Below are positions 28,931 through 37,934 of a stretch of 64,000 nt of DNA, piece after piece. How positions within the stretch are numbered: position 1 is the first letter of the stretch; every line of letters begins with the position of its first letter. The notes under the pieces were generated by a model, which searched no databases, was not told where the DNA came from, and worked only from the letters and a program-made list of their open reading frames with translations. Made by a program: the position numbers and the translations under genes. The stretch is from Lewinellaceae bacterium (GTDB taxonomy: Bacteria; Bacteroidota; Bacteroidia; Chitinophagales; Saprospiraceae), in assembly GCA_020636195.1 (NCBI GenBank), contig JACJYH010000004.1:248001-312000 (forward strand). Reading direction: 5' to 3'.

Positions 28931-30133
28931 ATGAATCCAAATATAATGATTTCCAAAAAAGTGAGCGAAATGGAAGAGTCTGCCACAATCAGGATGGCTC
29001 AAAAATCTCGTGATCTAGCATCAAAAGGTGTCAGTGTCATCAGTTTAAGTCTTGGAGAACCAGATTTCGACACACCTAACTTTATAAAGGAAGCTGCTTA
29101 TGATGCTCTCAAACACGGAAATACAAAATATACACCTGTTCCAGGATTAATGGAACTGAGAAAAGCAATTTGCCAAAAATTTTTAACTGAAAATAACTTG
29201 CATTTCTCGCCGTCACAAATTGTAGTTTCAAATGGTGCAAAACAAAGTATATTTAATATTTGTATGGCCACTATCAATCCCGGTGATGAAGTCATTTTAT
29301 TGGCGCCATACTGGGTTTCCTACATTGAAATCGTGAAATTCGCAGGTGGTGTGCCGATAGTTATAAAATCTGATATTTCTACTAATTTCAAGACCAATGC
29401 AGATGAGTTGAGAAGTTTCCTGACTGAAAAAACAAAATTATTGATTTTCTCTTCCCCATGTAATCCGACAGGTTCTGTATATGGCATAGATGAATTAAAT
29501 GAGATAGCTGAAGTTCTTAAAGAATTTCCAAATGTCCTAGTCGTTTCTGATGAAATCTATGAATACATCAATTTTAGTAGTTCCCACGTAAGTTTTGGGG
29601 CAATAGAAGGTATGGATGATAGAACAGCGACCATTAATGGATTCTCTAAGGGTTATGCTATGACTGGGTGGCGTCTAGGTTACATGGGTGGCCCGCAATG
29701 GTTGGCTGACGCATGCAATAAAGTTCAGGGTCAGGTGACGTCAGGTGCTGCATCCTTTAGTCAGGAAGCTGCCATCCATGCTCTAAAAAATGGGAAAGAA
29801 GAAGCTGAGAAAATGTGCGTAGCATTCAAGCAAAGACGTGATTTACTTTTGTCAAAGCTGCATGAAATCCCAGGATTGAAGTTAAACCGTCCTGAAGGTG
29901 CTTTTTATATTTTTATGGATGTTAGTTCATACTTTGGTAAGTCTGATGGCAAACAGGTTATCAATAACGCTGATGATTTTGCTGAAGCAATGCTTACGGA
30001 AGCCCATGTTGGAATGGTCTCAGGAGGTGCATTTGGCGATGACCAATGCGTAAGGCTTTCCTATGCCGCTTCTGACGAACAATTGAAAATGGCTGCCCAA
30101 AGAATTAAAGAGGCCTTGTCAAAATTTCATTAG
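28931..30133 (+). CDS. Class I PLP-dependent aminotransferase (aspartate aminotransferase type)
   Basis: A 400-residue fold-type I aminotransferase. Signatures are the N-terminal SLGEPDFDTP, the cofactor-ring region SNGAKQSI and APYWVSY, the SSPCNPTGSVY loop, SDEIYEYI, and the Schiff-base lysine K240 in NGFSKGYAMTGWRLGY. These fit the AspAT subgroup Ib that moves amino groups between aspartate and 2-oxoglutarate; precise substrate range cannot be read from sequence. The start is an ATG shortly after a -7-like element. Downstream, a TonB receptor gene begins only four bases after the stop, but function suggests no obvious link. Confidence 0.92.
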   Translation: MNPNIMISKKVSEMEESATIRMAQKSRDLASKGVSVISLSLGEPDFDTPNFIKEAAYDALKHGNTKYTPVPGLMELRKAICQKFLTENNLHFSPSQIVVSNGAKQSIFNICMATINPGDEVILLAPYWVSYIEIVKFAGGVPIVIKSDISTNFKTNADELRSFLTEKTKLLIFSSPCNPTGSVYGIDELNEIAEVLKEFPNVLVVSDEIYEYINFSSSHVSFGAIEGMDDRTATINGFSKGYAMTGWRLGYMGGPQWLADACNKVQGQVTSGAASFSQEAAIHALKNGKEEAEKMCVAFKQRRDLLLSKLHEIPGLKLNRPEGAFYIFMDVSSYFGKSDGKQVINNADDFAEAMLTEAHVGMVSGGAFGDDQCVRLSYAASDEQLKMAAQRIKEALSKFH

Positions 30134-30137
30134 TTCA

Positions 30138-32444
30138 ATGATACACAAAAGATTCCATATACTTCCTTTTCTCATATTTAAATCGTTATGTATCATCCTT
30201 GTTTTGTGTTTTATGACACAATCAGTAATTGCCCAAAAAAATTTTACGTTACATCTCAGGGATGGAAACAACAAGGAACCATTGATAGGAGCTTATGTTC
30301 TGACAAAGGATAAGTCATTTGTTTCAGATGAGAATGGTATCTGTAAATTTCAAATTGATAAATTCCCTACTAAATTAAATATCAGTTATATAGGTTATGA
30401 TGATTTGACCTATACTTTAACTAATCAATCCGATGAAAGTATTCTTATTGACCTATCACCGAAGGCCACTACGCTTGATTTGATTACAGTAACAGGATCC
30501 AAATATGAACAAAATATTGCAACTTCTCCCGTTAGTATCGATATCATCAAAGCAGATATCGTCAGCAGTACCAATACCTTGAAGGCAGATGTTATCCTGA
30601 ATAAAATTCCTGGCGTTCAAGTCATTGACGGTCAAGCAAACATCAGAGGCGGAAGTGGATTTTCATATGGAGCAGGTAGTAGGGTGATGCTGCTCATTGA
30701 TGACATTCCTGCTTTGCAACCTGATGCAGGATTTCCAAATTGGGGAGATATTCCTATAGAAAATCTTTCTCAAATAGAGATATTGAAAGGTGCTGCCTCC
30801 ACATTGTATGGTTCTGCAGCTTTGAATGGAATTATAAATTATAGGACTGCTTATGCAAAATCAAATCCTGAAACGCATGCATCTGCGGCATTCACAGTGT
30901 TTGACAGTCCAAAAGACATGCAAAAAAAATGGTGGGGAGATACACTTAGATATTCTACCAATGCATCATTTGTCCATAAAGAGAAATATGGAAAGTTAGA
31001 TTTTGTGGGTAGCGGATTTTATACCAAACTGGAGGGTTTTAATCAATTTACAAATGAATCTAGAGGTAGAGGAAACATAAATCTCAGATATAGGTTTTCG
31101 GAAAAATTTATTCTTGGACTTAACACAATTGCAAATTTTTCGAAGAGTAATTCTTTTTTCATTTGGGGTGGTCCTGTAAGCAAAGCTATGCAAGCATTTC
31201 CGGGCACAGTTTCGGATAAAAAAGCAAGGAGGCTATATTTAGATCCCACAATGACCTATAATGATAATTTTGGGAATTCTCATAAACTTCTTTCACGTTG
31301 GACATCCATCAAAAATGATAACAACACAAACCAGTCCAATTATTCAAAAAATGGCTATATAGAATACCAATATCAACGAAAATTTGCACAGTTAAACCTA
31401 AATACAACTTCAGGTGTCGTTTGGTCTGGAAACAAAACTGAATCCCAAATCCTCGGTGATACCATTTTTTCTGGTAGATCCTTTGCTTGGTACCTTCAAG
31501 CAGATAAGAAGTTTTTTGAAAAATTGATTGTCAATGGTGGAATTAGATTTGAGCATAACCAACAGGTTTCACCTATCAATTTTATGGGAACCCAATCTCC
31601 AAAGGTTAAACAAGAAGGTCGTTGGGTTTCTCGGTTTTCTATCAATTATGAATTGCATAAATACACAAATTTTAGAGCTTCATGGGGCCAAGGTTATCGA
31701 TTTCCTACACTGACAGAAAGATTTGTGACCACCACATTTGGTTCATTTTCAATATTTTCCAATCCATTTTTAGGTTCTGAATTTGGATGGTCAGCAGAAA
31801 CGGGACTAAAGCAAGGCTTTAAATTGGCTGCATTCAAAGGTTTTATTGATGTGTCAGGCTTTGTTTCAGCTTATGAGAATATGATCGAATTTACATTTGT
31901 TTCTGATGTGAATCATTTAGGTTTTCAGCCCCAAAATGTAGGAAACACACAAATATTTGGTACGGAAATAAGCGTCATTGGACAAGTTGCAATTGGTAAA
32001 GTGGACATCAATATCCTTACAGGATATACTTATCTTGATCCGAAATATAAAAACTGGGATACTGATGAAGCCATTAGAAATAGTGTTTCAGGTGATGAGA
32101 ACGTCTTGAAATATCGATCAAAGCATCAATTTAAGTCGGATACTGAAGCAAAGTATAAGAAATATAAGTTAGGATTAAGTTATCAAAGGGTAAGCCATGT
32201 CATCAATGTTGACAGAGCGTTTGAGTCAGTACCACCAATTAATTTCGATGTTTTTGGAATTAAGGAATATAGGCATGCCAATAATAAAGGCTATTCCATT
32301 GTAGATGTACGAATAGGAGTTGATTTTTCTAAAGTATCACTCACAGGTATTGTTTCTAATGTATTCAACACTGAATATACACTCAGACCGGCACTTATGG
32401 AAGCACCACGAAATTTTACGTTGAGAGCTGATTTCAAAATATAG
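30138..32444 (+). CDS. TonB-dependent receptor
   Basis: A 768-residue outer-membrane receptor. The signal peptide ends near SVIAQ (residue 32). A carboxypeptidase-D-like beta-sandwich follows (about 35-110, LIGAYVLTKDKSFVSDENG), then the plug domain (about 130-225, with NIRGGSGFSYGAGSRVMLLI, EILKGAASTLYGSAALNG) and a 22-strand-type beta-barrel ending in FTLRADFKI with a terminal aromatic pattern. There is no SusD partner, so it is not a SusC-type glycan importer; a siderophore, cobalamin or metal ligand is more likely, but is not determined. A phosphoesterase gene starts two bases after its stop. Confidence 0.92.
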   Translation: MIHKRFHILPFLIFKSLCIILVLCFMTQSVIAQKNFTLHLRDGNNKEPLIGAYVLTKDKSFVSDENGICKFQIDKFPTKLNISYIGYDDLTYTLTNQSDESILIDLSPKATTLDLITVTGSKYEQNIATSPVSIDIIKADIVSSTNTLKADVILNKIPGVQVIDGQANIRGGSGFSYGAGSRVMLLIDDIPALQPDAGFPNWGDIPIENLSQIEILKGAASTLYGSAALNGIINYRTAYAKSNPETHASAAFTVFDSPKDMQKKWWGDTLRYSTNASFVHKEKYGKLDFVGSGFYTKLEGFNQFTNESRGRGNINLRYRFSEKFILGLNTIANFSKSNSFFIWGGPVSKAMQAFPGTVSDKKARRLYLDPTMTYNDNFGNSHKLLSRWTSIKNDNNTNQSNYSKNGYIEYQYQRKFAQLNLNTTSGVVWSGNKTESQILGDTIFSGRSFAWYLQADKKFFEKLIVNGGIRFEHNQQVSPINFMGTQSPKVKQEGRWVSRFSINYELHKYTNFRASWGQGYRFPTLTERFVTTTFGSFSIFSNPFLGSEFGWSAETGLKQGFKLAAFKGFIDVSGFVSAYENMIEFTFVSDVNHLGFQPQNVGNTQIFGTEISVIGQVAIGKVDINILTGYTYLDPKYKNWDTDEAIRNSVSGDENVLKYRSKHQFKSDTEAKYKKYKLGLSYQRVSHVINVDRAFESVPPINFDVFGIKEYRHANNKGYSIVDVRIGVDFSKVSLTGIVSNVFNTEYTLRPALMEAPRNFTLRADFKI

Positions 32445-32446
32445 AA

Positions 32447-33190
32447 ATGAAGAAAATACTTTTTATAACGGATTTACATTTGACTAAAGATGTAAATACT
32501 ACATCAGGAATAGATACATATGCAAATTTCAACAAAATTCTAGAAGATTTTAACAAAGACACCAAACCCGAACTCATCGTCCTGGGTGGAGATCTTTGCC
32601 ATACCAAACCAGATCCAAATACGTATGCATATGTTTTATCTTCACTATCAACTTTTGATGTTCCTATAATCACAATCCCCGGCAACCATGATGACAGCAG
32701 ACTTGTTGCTGAGTCAGGATTATCTCCTTTTAGGTTAATAAGAGACGAATTATATGGAAATATTCTGACTCCAATCCAATCTATCGCCTTAGATTCCTCA
32801 AAAGGTGAATTCTCTGAAGAACAATGGGCATGGATTTGTGAGATATTTTCAAATAATAAAACCGGTCATCAGATTGTCTTTATGCATCATCCACCTGTGA
32901 TCTGTGGAGCCAGGCACATGGAACCAAAATATCAATTCAAAGAGCTTTCGAGATTTCAAAAGTTACTGGAAGATTTTAAGCACATTGAATTTCATATCTT
33001 TTGTGGTCATTTTCATTTGGAAAAATCTATCCGTGATAAGAACTTAAATGTCTATGTGACACCTTCAACTTTTGTACAAATTCATCCGGATAAAGTTCAT
33101 TTTGAACCATTTATGCCGTATATTGGGTATCGGATTATTTACTCTGATAGTATAGGAAGTGTTATCAATACACATGTAAAGTACGTGTGA
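32447..33190 (+). CDS. Calcineurin-like metallophosphoesterase (CpdA/class III cyclic-nucleotide PDE-like)
   Basis: A 247-residue cytoplasmic enzyme with the full metallophosphatase signature: D9-x-H11 in ITDLHLTKD, D49 in LGGDLCH, N80-H81 in IPGNHDD, H147 in MHHPP, and H188-x-H190 in CGHFH. These bind the two metals. Spacing and the HHPP and GHFH motifs fit the CpdA-like class III cAMP phosphodiesterases, although related enzymes act on other phosphodiesters. It starts two bases after the TonB receptor stop and is very likely co-transcribed with it. Confidence 0.88.
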   Translation: MKKILFITDLHLTKDVNTTSGIDTYANFNKILEDFNKDTKPELIVLGGDLCHTKPDPNTYAYVLSSLSTFDVPIITIPGNHDDSRLVAESGLSPFRLIRDELYGNILTPIQSIALDSSKGEFSEEQWAWICEIFSNNKTGHQIVFMHHPPVICGARHMEPKYQFKELSRFQKLLEDFKHIEFHIFCGHFHLEKSIRDKNLNVYVTPSTFVQIHPDKVHFEPFMPYIGYRIIYSDSIGSVINTHVKYV

Positions 33191-33774
33191 TGTAACCTGT
33201 TCGATAAGAAAAAATTTGATCGATTCCAAATCAACATATAATTACAATAAATATATGTCTTCTTTTCCACATTTGAGCTTTTCGGGTTTAAGATATATGT
33301 GCAATATTAAAATGATGAAATAACGTTCATTGTCATAAAGGAATAAATTTTTACATCTTTACAAATCGCTTTTTATATGTAAAAAAATTGTAAATCGTTG
33401 ACATTCATTATATTTAAAAAATTCTATATATTGAAAATTTGCTAATACATTAAAATATGCTATATTGAAAAGGTGTTTGTTCCTAAAATTATTTTGTTAT
33501 CCACATAAATTGATTTTTATCCACATTTTGCTCACATATACATCGGTGCATTCTACACCTTACTTTTTGGAAAAGAAATTATCTTTGCATTAAATAAAAA
33601 TAAATGTGTGGTGATTTTGAATAACTTCACAATCCAATTCATTAATTGAATTATACATTTTATTATTATCTGATATAAAATAGAACTTCTTGATACATAA
33701 TTTAGTTTGTATAATGAGTATTTGGAATTTCAAAAGTATTTACTTGAGCAAAAAAGTTAATAGGTTATAAATTT
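33191..33774. other. AT-rich non-coding region upstream of dnaB with DnaA boxes
   Basis: No convincing coding sequence is seen in 584 bases. The stretch is very AT-rich and contains two perfect DnaA boxes (given separately), a one-mismatch box TTTTCCACA at 33263-33271, and a -7-like TATCTTTG at 33580-33587. It could be a replication origin, a DnaA-controlled promoter for dnaB, or both. Confidence 0.6.
33497..33525 (+). promoter_or_regulatory. Two perfect DnaA boxes
   Basis: TTATCCACA at 33497-33505 and again at 33517-33525, same orientation, 20 bases start to start (about two helical turns). Both match the strict bacterial consensus TTATNCACA. They lie about 250-280 bases before dnaB. Confidence 0.7.
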
Positions 33775-35316
33775 ATGGCTGATATTCAAAGCAATCTTAA
33801 AACCGTAGCAGGTAATTTCGCCAACAAGAAACGCGAAAACGAACTTGTGTATGGTCGTGTTCAGCCGCAAGCTATTCCACTAGAAGAAGTTGTATTGGGT
33901 GCCATCATGATAGATAAAGATGGCTTTCCGTCTATCATCGAAATTCTAAGAAAAGACAGTTTTTACTTGGATAAACATCAAGTAATTTTCTCCGTTATGG
34001 AAGATCTTTTTGGGAATAGCAAGCCGATAGATTTATTGACAGTGCATGAAAGTCTCAAAAAGTCCAATCAATTAGAACAAATTGGAGGCATTACCTATTT
34101 GATGGAGTTGACCAATAAGGTAGGATCGGCTGCAAATATTGAATACCATGCTAGGATAATTGCCCAAAAATTTATTCAACGCGAGCTCATTAAGGTATCA
34201 ACGCAAATCATTCATGATGCATTTGAAGATACCAAAGATGTTTTAGAATTGCTTGATGAAGCTGAAAGAGGATTATATGACATAACAGATCAAAACCTAA
34301 ATACCGGATACGAAGCGCTGACTTCACTGGTTGTGAAAGCACAAAAAGAGATAGAATCCATAGCAGCTAAGGGTACAGATTTGACAGGTGTGACCACTGG
34401 ATTTATGGGCCTAGATAAAATGACCAATGGTTGGCAGAAATCTGACCTCATCATCATTGCGGCTCGTCCGGGTATGGGAAAAACAGCATTTACATTGTCA
34501 CTTGCAAAAAATGCAGCTGAAAACGGTCATGGCGTTGCGTTCTTTTCATTGGAAATGTCAAATGTGCAATTGGTTCAGCGTCTTATATCCATGGAAGCCG
34601 AAATCAATTCGGGAAAATTGAGAAATGGCCAATTGGAGGAATACGAGTGGAAAAAATTGCATAGCGCAGTGGATAGGCTTTCAAAATTTCCTATTTATAT
34701 AGATGATACACCGGGCATCAATATCTTTGAACTACGAGCAAAGTGTCGAAGGTTAAAGCAAAATCACGATATTGGACTCATTGTTATAGATTATTTACAA
34801 TTGATGGCAGGAGCACCTAATGACAAAAGGGGAAACAGAGAGCAGGAGATTTCTTCTATCTCAAGAGCGCTCAAAGGATTGGCCAAGGAACTGAATGTTC
34901 CGGTCATTGCACTATCGCAGTTATCCAGAGCAGTAGAAAGTAGAGGAGGAGATAAGCGACCTCAATTGTCAGACTTGAGAGAATCCGGTGCAATAGAGCA
35001 AGATGCGGACATAGTAACATTTATTTTCAGACCAGGCTATTATGGTTTGGGTGACGGAGATGGAGGCACTCCTTCAGACCTAACAGAAATCATCTTAGCG
35101 AAGCATAGAAATGGTGGTCTTGGCGCCATAGAATTGAGGTTTGTTTCTCATTTTGTGAAGTTTGAAGATCCGGGTGAAGCCGGCTTTTCTACTGATTTAA
35201 ATGCATTTGATCTCAATCCTTACAACACTATCATTACGAGACCATCTAGGATGAATTCAGATTCAAATATCCAAGAAAACTTCAATTCTTCTTTTGATGA
35301 CGAAGTTCCATTTTAA
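33775..35316 (+). CDS. dnaB: Replicative DNA helicase DnaB
   Basis: A 513-residue hexameric helicase that unwinds DNA at the replication fork. The N-terminal helical domain (about 25-130) contains PLEEVVLGAIMIDKDGFP. The RecA-like domain (about 195-470) has Walker A ARPGMGKTAF with K236 and T237, FSLEMSNVQLVQRL, Walker B IVIDYLQLM, and the arginine-finger region SDLRESGAIEQDADIV. The C-terminal tail ends acidic (DDEVPF), as often seen for SSB- or DnaA-type interactions. Normal length. DnaA boxes lie in the upstream gap, and a degenerate pseudouridine-synthase gene follows 18 bases after the stop. Confidence 0.97.
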   Translation: MADIQSNLKTVAGNFANKKRENELVYGRVQPQAIPLEEVVLGAIMIDKDGFPSIIEILRKDSFYLDKHQVIFSVMEDLFGNSKPIDLLTVHESLKKSNQLEQIGGITYLMELTNKVGSAANIEYHARIIAQKFIQRELIKVSTQIIHDAFEDTKDVLELLDEAERGLYDITDQNLNTGYEALTSLVVKAQKEIESIAAKGTDLTGVTTGFMGLDKMTNGWQKSDLIIIAARPGMGKTAFTLSLAKNAAENGHGVAFFSLEMSNVQLVQRLISMEAEINSGKLRNGQLEEYEWKKLHSAVDRLSKFPIYIDDTPGINIFELRAKCRRLKQNHDIGLIVIDYLQLMAGAPNDKRGNREQEISSISRALKGLAKELNVPVIALSQLSRAVESRGGDKRPQLSDLRESGAIEQDADIVTFIFRPGYYGLGDGDGGTPSDLTEIILAKHRNGGLGAIELRFVSHFVKFEDPGEAGFSTDLNAFDLNPYNTIITRPSRMNSDSNIQENFNSSFDDEVPF

Positions 35317-35334
35317 ACCTTTTTCTTTTTTTTG

Positions 35335-36045
35335 ATGAGATTAAATAAATATGCTTCATTGGCTGGTCTGGGAACGAGACGTCAATGTGCACAGATGATT
35401 TCAAAAGAAGGCATACAAGTGAATGGAACGTTGATATTTGAACCTGCGTTCGAAGTCTCAGATAGTGATATTATTAAATTTCATGATAAGGAATTAAAAC
35501 CCAAAGTTGTACTGCATTACTGGCTCGTCAACAAGCCTCAAAAACTTCCCTTGTTGAGTCAAGATGACCTATCTACGGCTACCTTGGTAAAAAAGAAATC
35601 AGAATTAAAGTTGAATCCATTAGGAGATATGTCAGACGGATCATGCGGACTTTGCGTTTTTACAAATGATGTGCATCTCATTCAACTTTTTACTTCAAAC
35701 AGACATAAAGCCAAAAGCCAATATATTGTACCACTTTTGGCACCAATTTCATTGGATACCTATCAACTTATACGTGATGAAATAAGTAAACAAGGTAATG
35801 GTATTGTAAATTGCTTCCATAGGTTAAATGAAAGCGAAGAAATTGAAGAGATTACTTTTGAAGTGATAGGAGAAGGAGACAAGGTCATTTATGATTTTTT
35901 GTTACGCCACGGCTTAAAATTTAATAAGGTGGATAGAGAATGGTTTTGTGGCATGACAAAAAAGGACTTGAAACGTGGGTGGAGTAGGCCTTTGAGTGAG
36001 AAGGAACGGATTTTTCTTATTCACTTCACTCATACCACTCAATAG
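35335..36045 (+). CDS. RsuA/RluB-family protein with lost catalytic Asp (probable pseudo-enzyme)
   Basis: A 236-residue protein from the ATG at 35335; an adjacent TTG would add one residue. The N-terminal S4 RNA-binding domain (about 1-60, RLNKYASLAGLGTRRQCAQM) is intact. The second part aligns with RluB-type synthases through LVNKP, LCVFTND and the C-terminal KVDREWFCGMTKKDLKRGW. However, the catalytic motif GRLDxxTxGL reads GDMSDGSCGL at residues 97-106, so the catalytic Asp is Ser100 and the preceding Arg is Asp98. The usual NRxVRRxF helix is also replaced (GDKVIYDFLLRHGL). It probably binds RNA without making pseudouridine. It follows dnaB by 18 bases. Confidence 0.85.
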   Translation: MRLNKYASLAGLGTRRQCAQMISKEGIQVNGTLIFEPAFEVSDSDIIKFHDKELKPKVVLHYWLVNKPQKLPLLSQDDLSTATLVKKKSELKLNPLGDMSDGSCGLCVFTNDVHLIQLFTSNRHKAKSQYIVPLLAPISLDTYQLIRDEISKQGNGIVNCFHRLNESEEIEEITFEVIGEGDKVIYDFLLRHGLKFNKVDREWFCGMTKKDLKRGWSRPLSEKERIFLIHFTHTTQ

Positions 36046-36395
36046 CAGTCAAAATCCCACATCCCTTAATATAAATACTTTAAAAACAATTCTGCATTAA
36101 AAAAATGGTGCTCGGCTCTACCTTCCGAGTACAAGCACTCATAAGATAGTGAGAATGCCGAGCACGCTGTCCATGGGATTGGATCACTTTCGGAAAATAT
36201 GGGGGTATTTTCCATCTAAACCATACTAAAATGGGGTAGCACAGCTTTGGAAAATGATCTGAAAATAAAGTTGCAATAAGTGTGCCAATTGAAACACTTT
36301 ATACCTTTCTACGCATGGAAGTATTAGTCAACTCACATGAAAAATTGTGGTTTGGTTTAGGTATAATAGTTAATTCAACTTAAAATTTTATAGCG
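36046..36395. other. Intergenic region with competing inverted repeats, possible structured RNA
   Basis: GTGCTCGGC (36108-36116) is exactly complementary to GCCGAGCAC (36157-36165). The same left arm can instead pair with CCGAG (36125-36129) plus GCAC (36135-36138), so two mutually exclusive folds are possible. A further perfect 8-bp hairpin, GGAAAATA-TGGGGG-TATTTTCC, lies at 36192-36213. No known RNA family was recognised, and no ORF is supported before 36396. Confidence 0.4.
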
Positions 36396-36467
36396 ATGGA
36401 AGCAATCTTATTGTTATTTGGTATCCTGAGTGACTACATCGTTGAAGATGAAGCTGATGGTATCTAA
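36396..36467 (+). CDS. Possible 23-residue micro-protein
   Basis: ATG at 36396 to TAA at 36465 encodes a 23-residue peptide with a short hydrophobic start (MEAILLLFGILSDYI) and an acidic end (VEDEADGI). An 11-base gap leads to a strong hairpin that could end its transcript. A TATAAT-like sequence lies about 35 bases upstream. The evidence is position, hairpin and amphipathic composition only; it could be chance. Confidence 0.35.
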   Translation: MEAILLLFGILSDYIVEDEADGI

Positions 36468-36474
36468 GGTTATT

Positions 36475-36502
36475 GTTAGGGTAAGAAGGTTTTTACCCTA
36501 AC
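36475..36502 (+). terminator. Hairpin, probable terminator
   Basis: GTTAGGGTAA (36475-36484) pairs with TTACCCTAAC (36493-36502) across an 8-base loop. On the plus strand it is followed by CTTGTAATTTTTC. It just overlaps the end of the convergent minus-strand gene. Confidence 0.55.
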
Positions 36503-37934
36503 CTTGTAATTTTTCTTGTACTTTTTCAAGGAGCCATGGTTTAGATACGACACCCCTTGTTTCCTGAATTTCTTTTTCTAAATTCACCAACTTATTTTTG
36601 TCTTTTGATGTCAATTTTATTAATGATCCGGTAAATCTAATCAGATTTTGTTGATGCAGTTTCCTATCTTTGGTAAGGGATTTTTCTCTCCTTACATACA
36701 TATTAAAAGATTGTAACAAGGATTCTAGTGCATCATATTCATTGAGTTCATAATAACAATGAAGCAAAAGGGCTTTTGAACCTAAACTATACCACACATC
36801 TTCGTATGTCACTTTATTTAAATATTCAATTACCTTTTCATAGTTTTTTCGATTGAATTCCAATCTTGCAAGGCTAAAATAAACGGCATTATCTCGATCT
36901 TTTTCTTCAAGATAGGAAGCATATCTATGAATAAAATCTTCCGCCCAAGAAGATTCGTTTACTCGAATTGCAAAAAATACAATATTTCTAAAAGAAGTAA
37001 CACTTATGAAAGAAATCGCAAAGCTGGTTTCATTAAGCATGCTATTATATAAATCAAAAGTTTCTCTTTGGAAATTAAGATTACCTTTATTGACCTGATT
37101 GATACAGTAACTGATAGCAGTAGCGTAAATCTCCTTTGCCTCCTCTTCAGGAAATAGATGTAAACTGTCTTTCATTAGTCTTCTCAATTCAAAATAATGC
37201 GCAGTATCGTCTTGATTGATGTAGGTGTTTTGCATTAGGTAGTAAAGTTGCACCGCCGGTATTTCTTTCTTGAGAGCAGTTTGAGATTCTTCAAGAATAA
37301 AGTCCATATATGGGATCTCCATTTCTACCTTGTACATTTTTTTCCAACTCAATAACGTACAATACATTCTGAGCTTTTCGATGAAATAAAATGTGTCTAG
37401 ATGTGATGAGATTTGCTCAATATTGAGCTGACCTTCTATCTCAAATTTGGATTTTTTCTTCTCATTTTCACTTTTGGTATTGAATCGCAGGAGTTCTAAT
37501 TCATACCGGTTGTAGTAATATTGTCCTGACTGATTATTGTCTTGTTTGATCAGCCGTTCGAATTCGGAGAGAATGCCATTCAAGAGCGGTTCCATTGACA
37601 TTTTATGCGCTGCTCTTAACCGAAGATTGGAAGCCAGGGTGGGTGCGTCGTTTAGGGCTTCTTGGGTTAAAAATTGTTCTAAAAGTTTAACCAAATCAGA
37701 ATTGAGTTTTAAAAATTTTTGATGTTGATAAGGTGCGCTTCCAAAAATTCTTGTCCACAATGCTTCATCACTGAAATCATATGCATCAGTCCTAATGCAC
37801 TGATCAATGATGTCAAAGTATTCAATGGCAGCTTGATTTGAATTGAAATATGGTGATTGTAAAAATTTCATGAATGCGTTTCTTGCATACACATCTAATA
37901 ATATCGCTGCTTGTACTATTTTTTTTGATCTCAT
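36498..37934 (-). CDS. Hypothetical helical protein (TPR-like), 478 residues
   Basis: I do not recognise a named family. The protein has no signal peptide or membrane segment and is predicted almost entirely alpha-helical. It is rich in paired aromatic and leucine positions, and the C-terminal half has TPR-like helix pairs (for example DNAVYFSLARLEFNRKNYEK and LGSKALLLHCYYELNEYDAL). It begins MRSKKIVQAAILLDVYARNA, which looks like a helical-repeat scaffold start. The ATG at 37934 is the only sensible start. It is a single gene flanked by long AT-rich gaps. A cytoplasmic scaffold or interaction protein is a guess. Confidence 0.75.
   Translation of the reverse strand: MRSKKIVQAAILLDVYARNAFMKFLQSPYFNSNQAAIEYFDIIDQCIRTDAYDFSDEALWTRIFGSAPYQHQKFLKLNSDLVKLLEQFLTQEALNDAPTLASNLRLRAAHKMSMEPLLNGILSEFERLIKQDNNQSGQYYYNRYELELLRFNTKSENEKKKSKFEIEGQLNIEQISSHLDTFYFIEKLRMYCTLLSWKKMYKVEMEIPYMDFILEESQTALKKEIPAVQLYYLMQNTYINQDDTAHYFELRRLMKDSLHLFPEEEAKEIYATAISYCINQVNKGNLNFQRETFDLYNSMLNETSFAISFISVTSFRNIVFFAIRVNESSWAEDFIHRYASYLEEKDRDNAVYFSLARLEFNRKNYEKVIEYLNKVTYEDVWYSLGSKALLLHCYYELNEYDALESLLQSFNMYVRREKSLTKDRKLHQQNLIRFTGSLIKLTSKDKNKLVNLEKEIQETRGVVSKPWLLEKVQEKLQG

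Noticed and set aside
36108..36165. Small SRP RNA or 6S RNA
   Set aside because: The GGAA-type SRP apical loop sequence is missing and I could not confirm a 6S-like open bubble; left as an unassigned structure.
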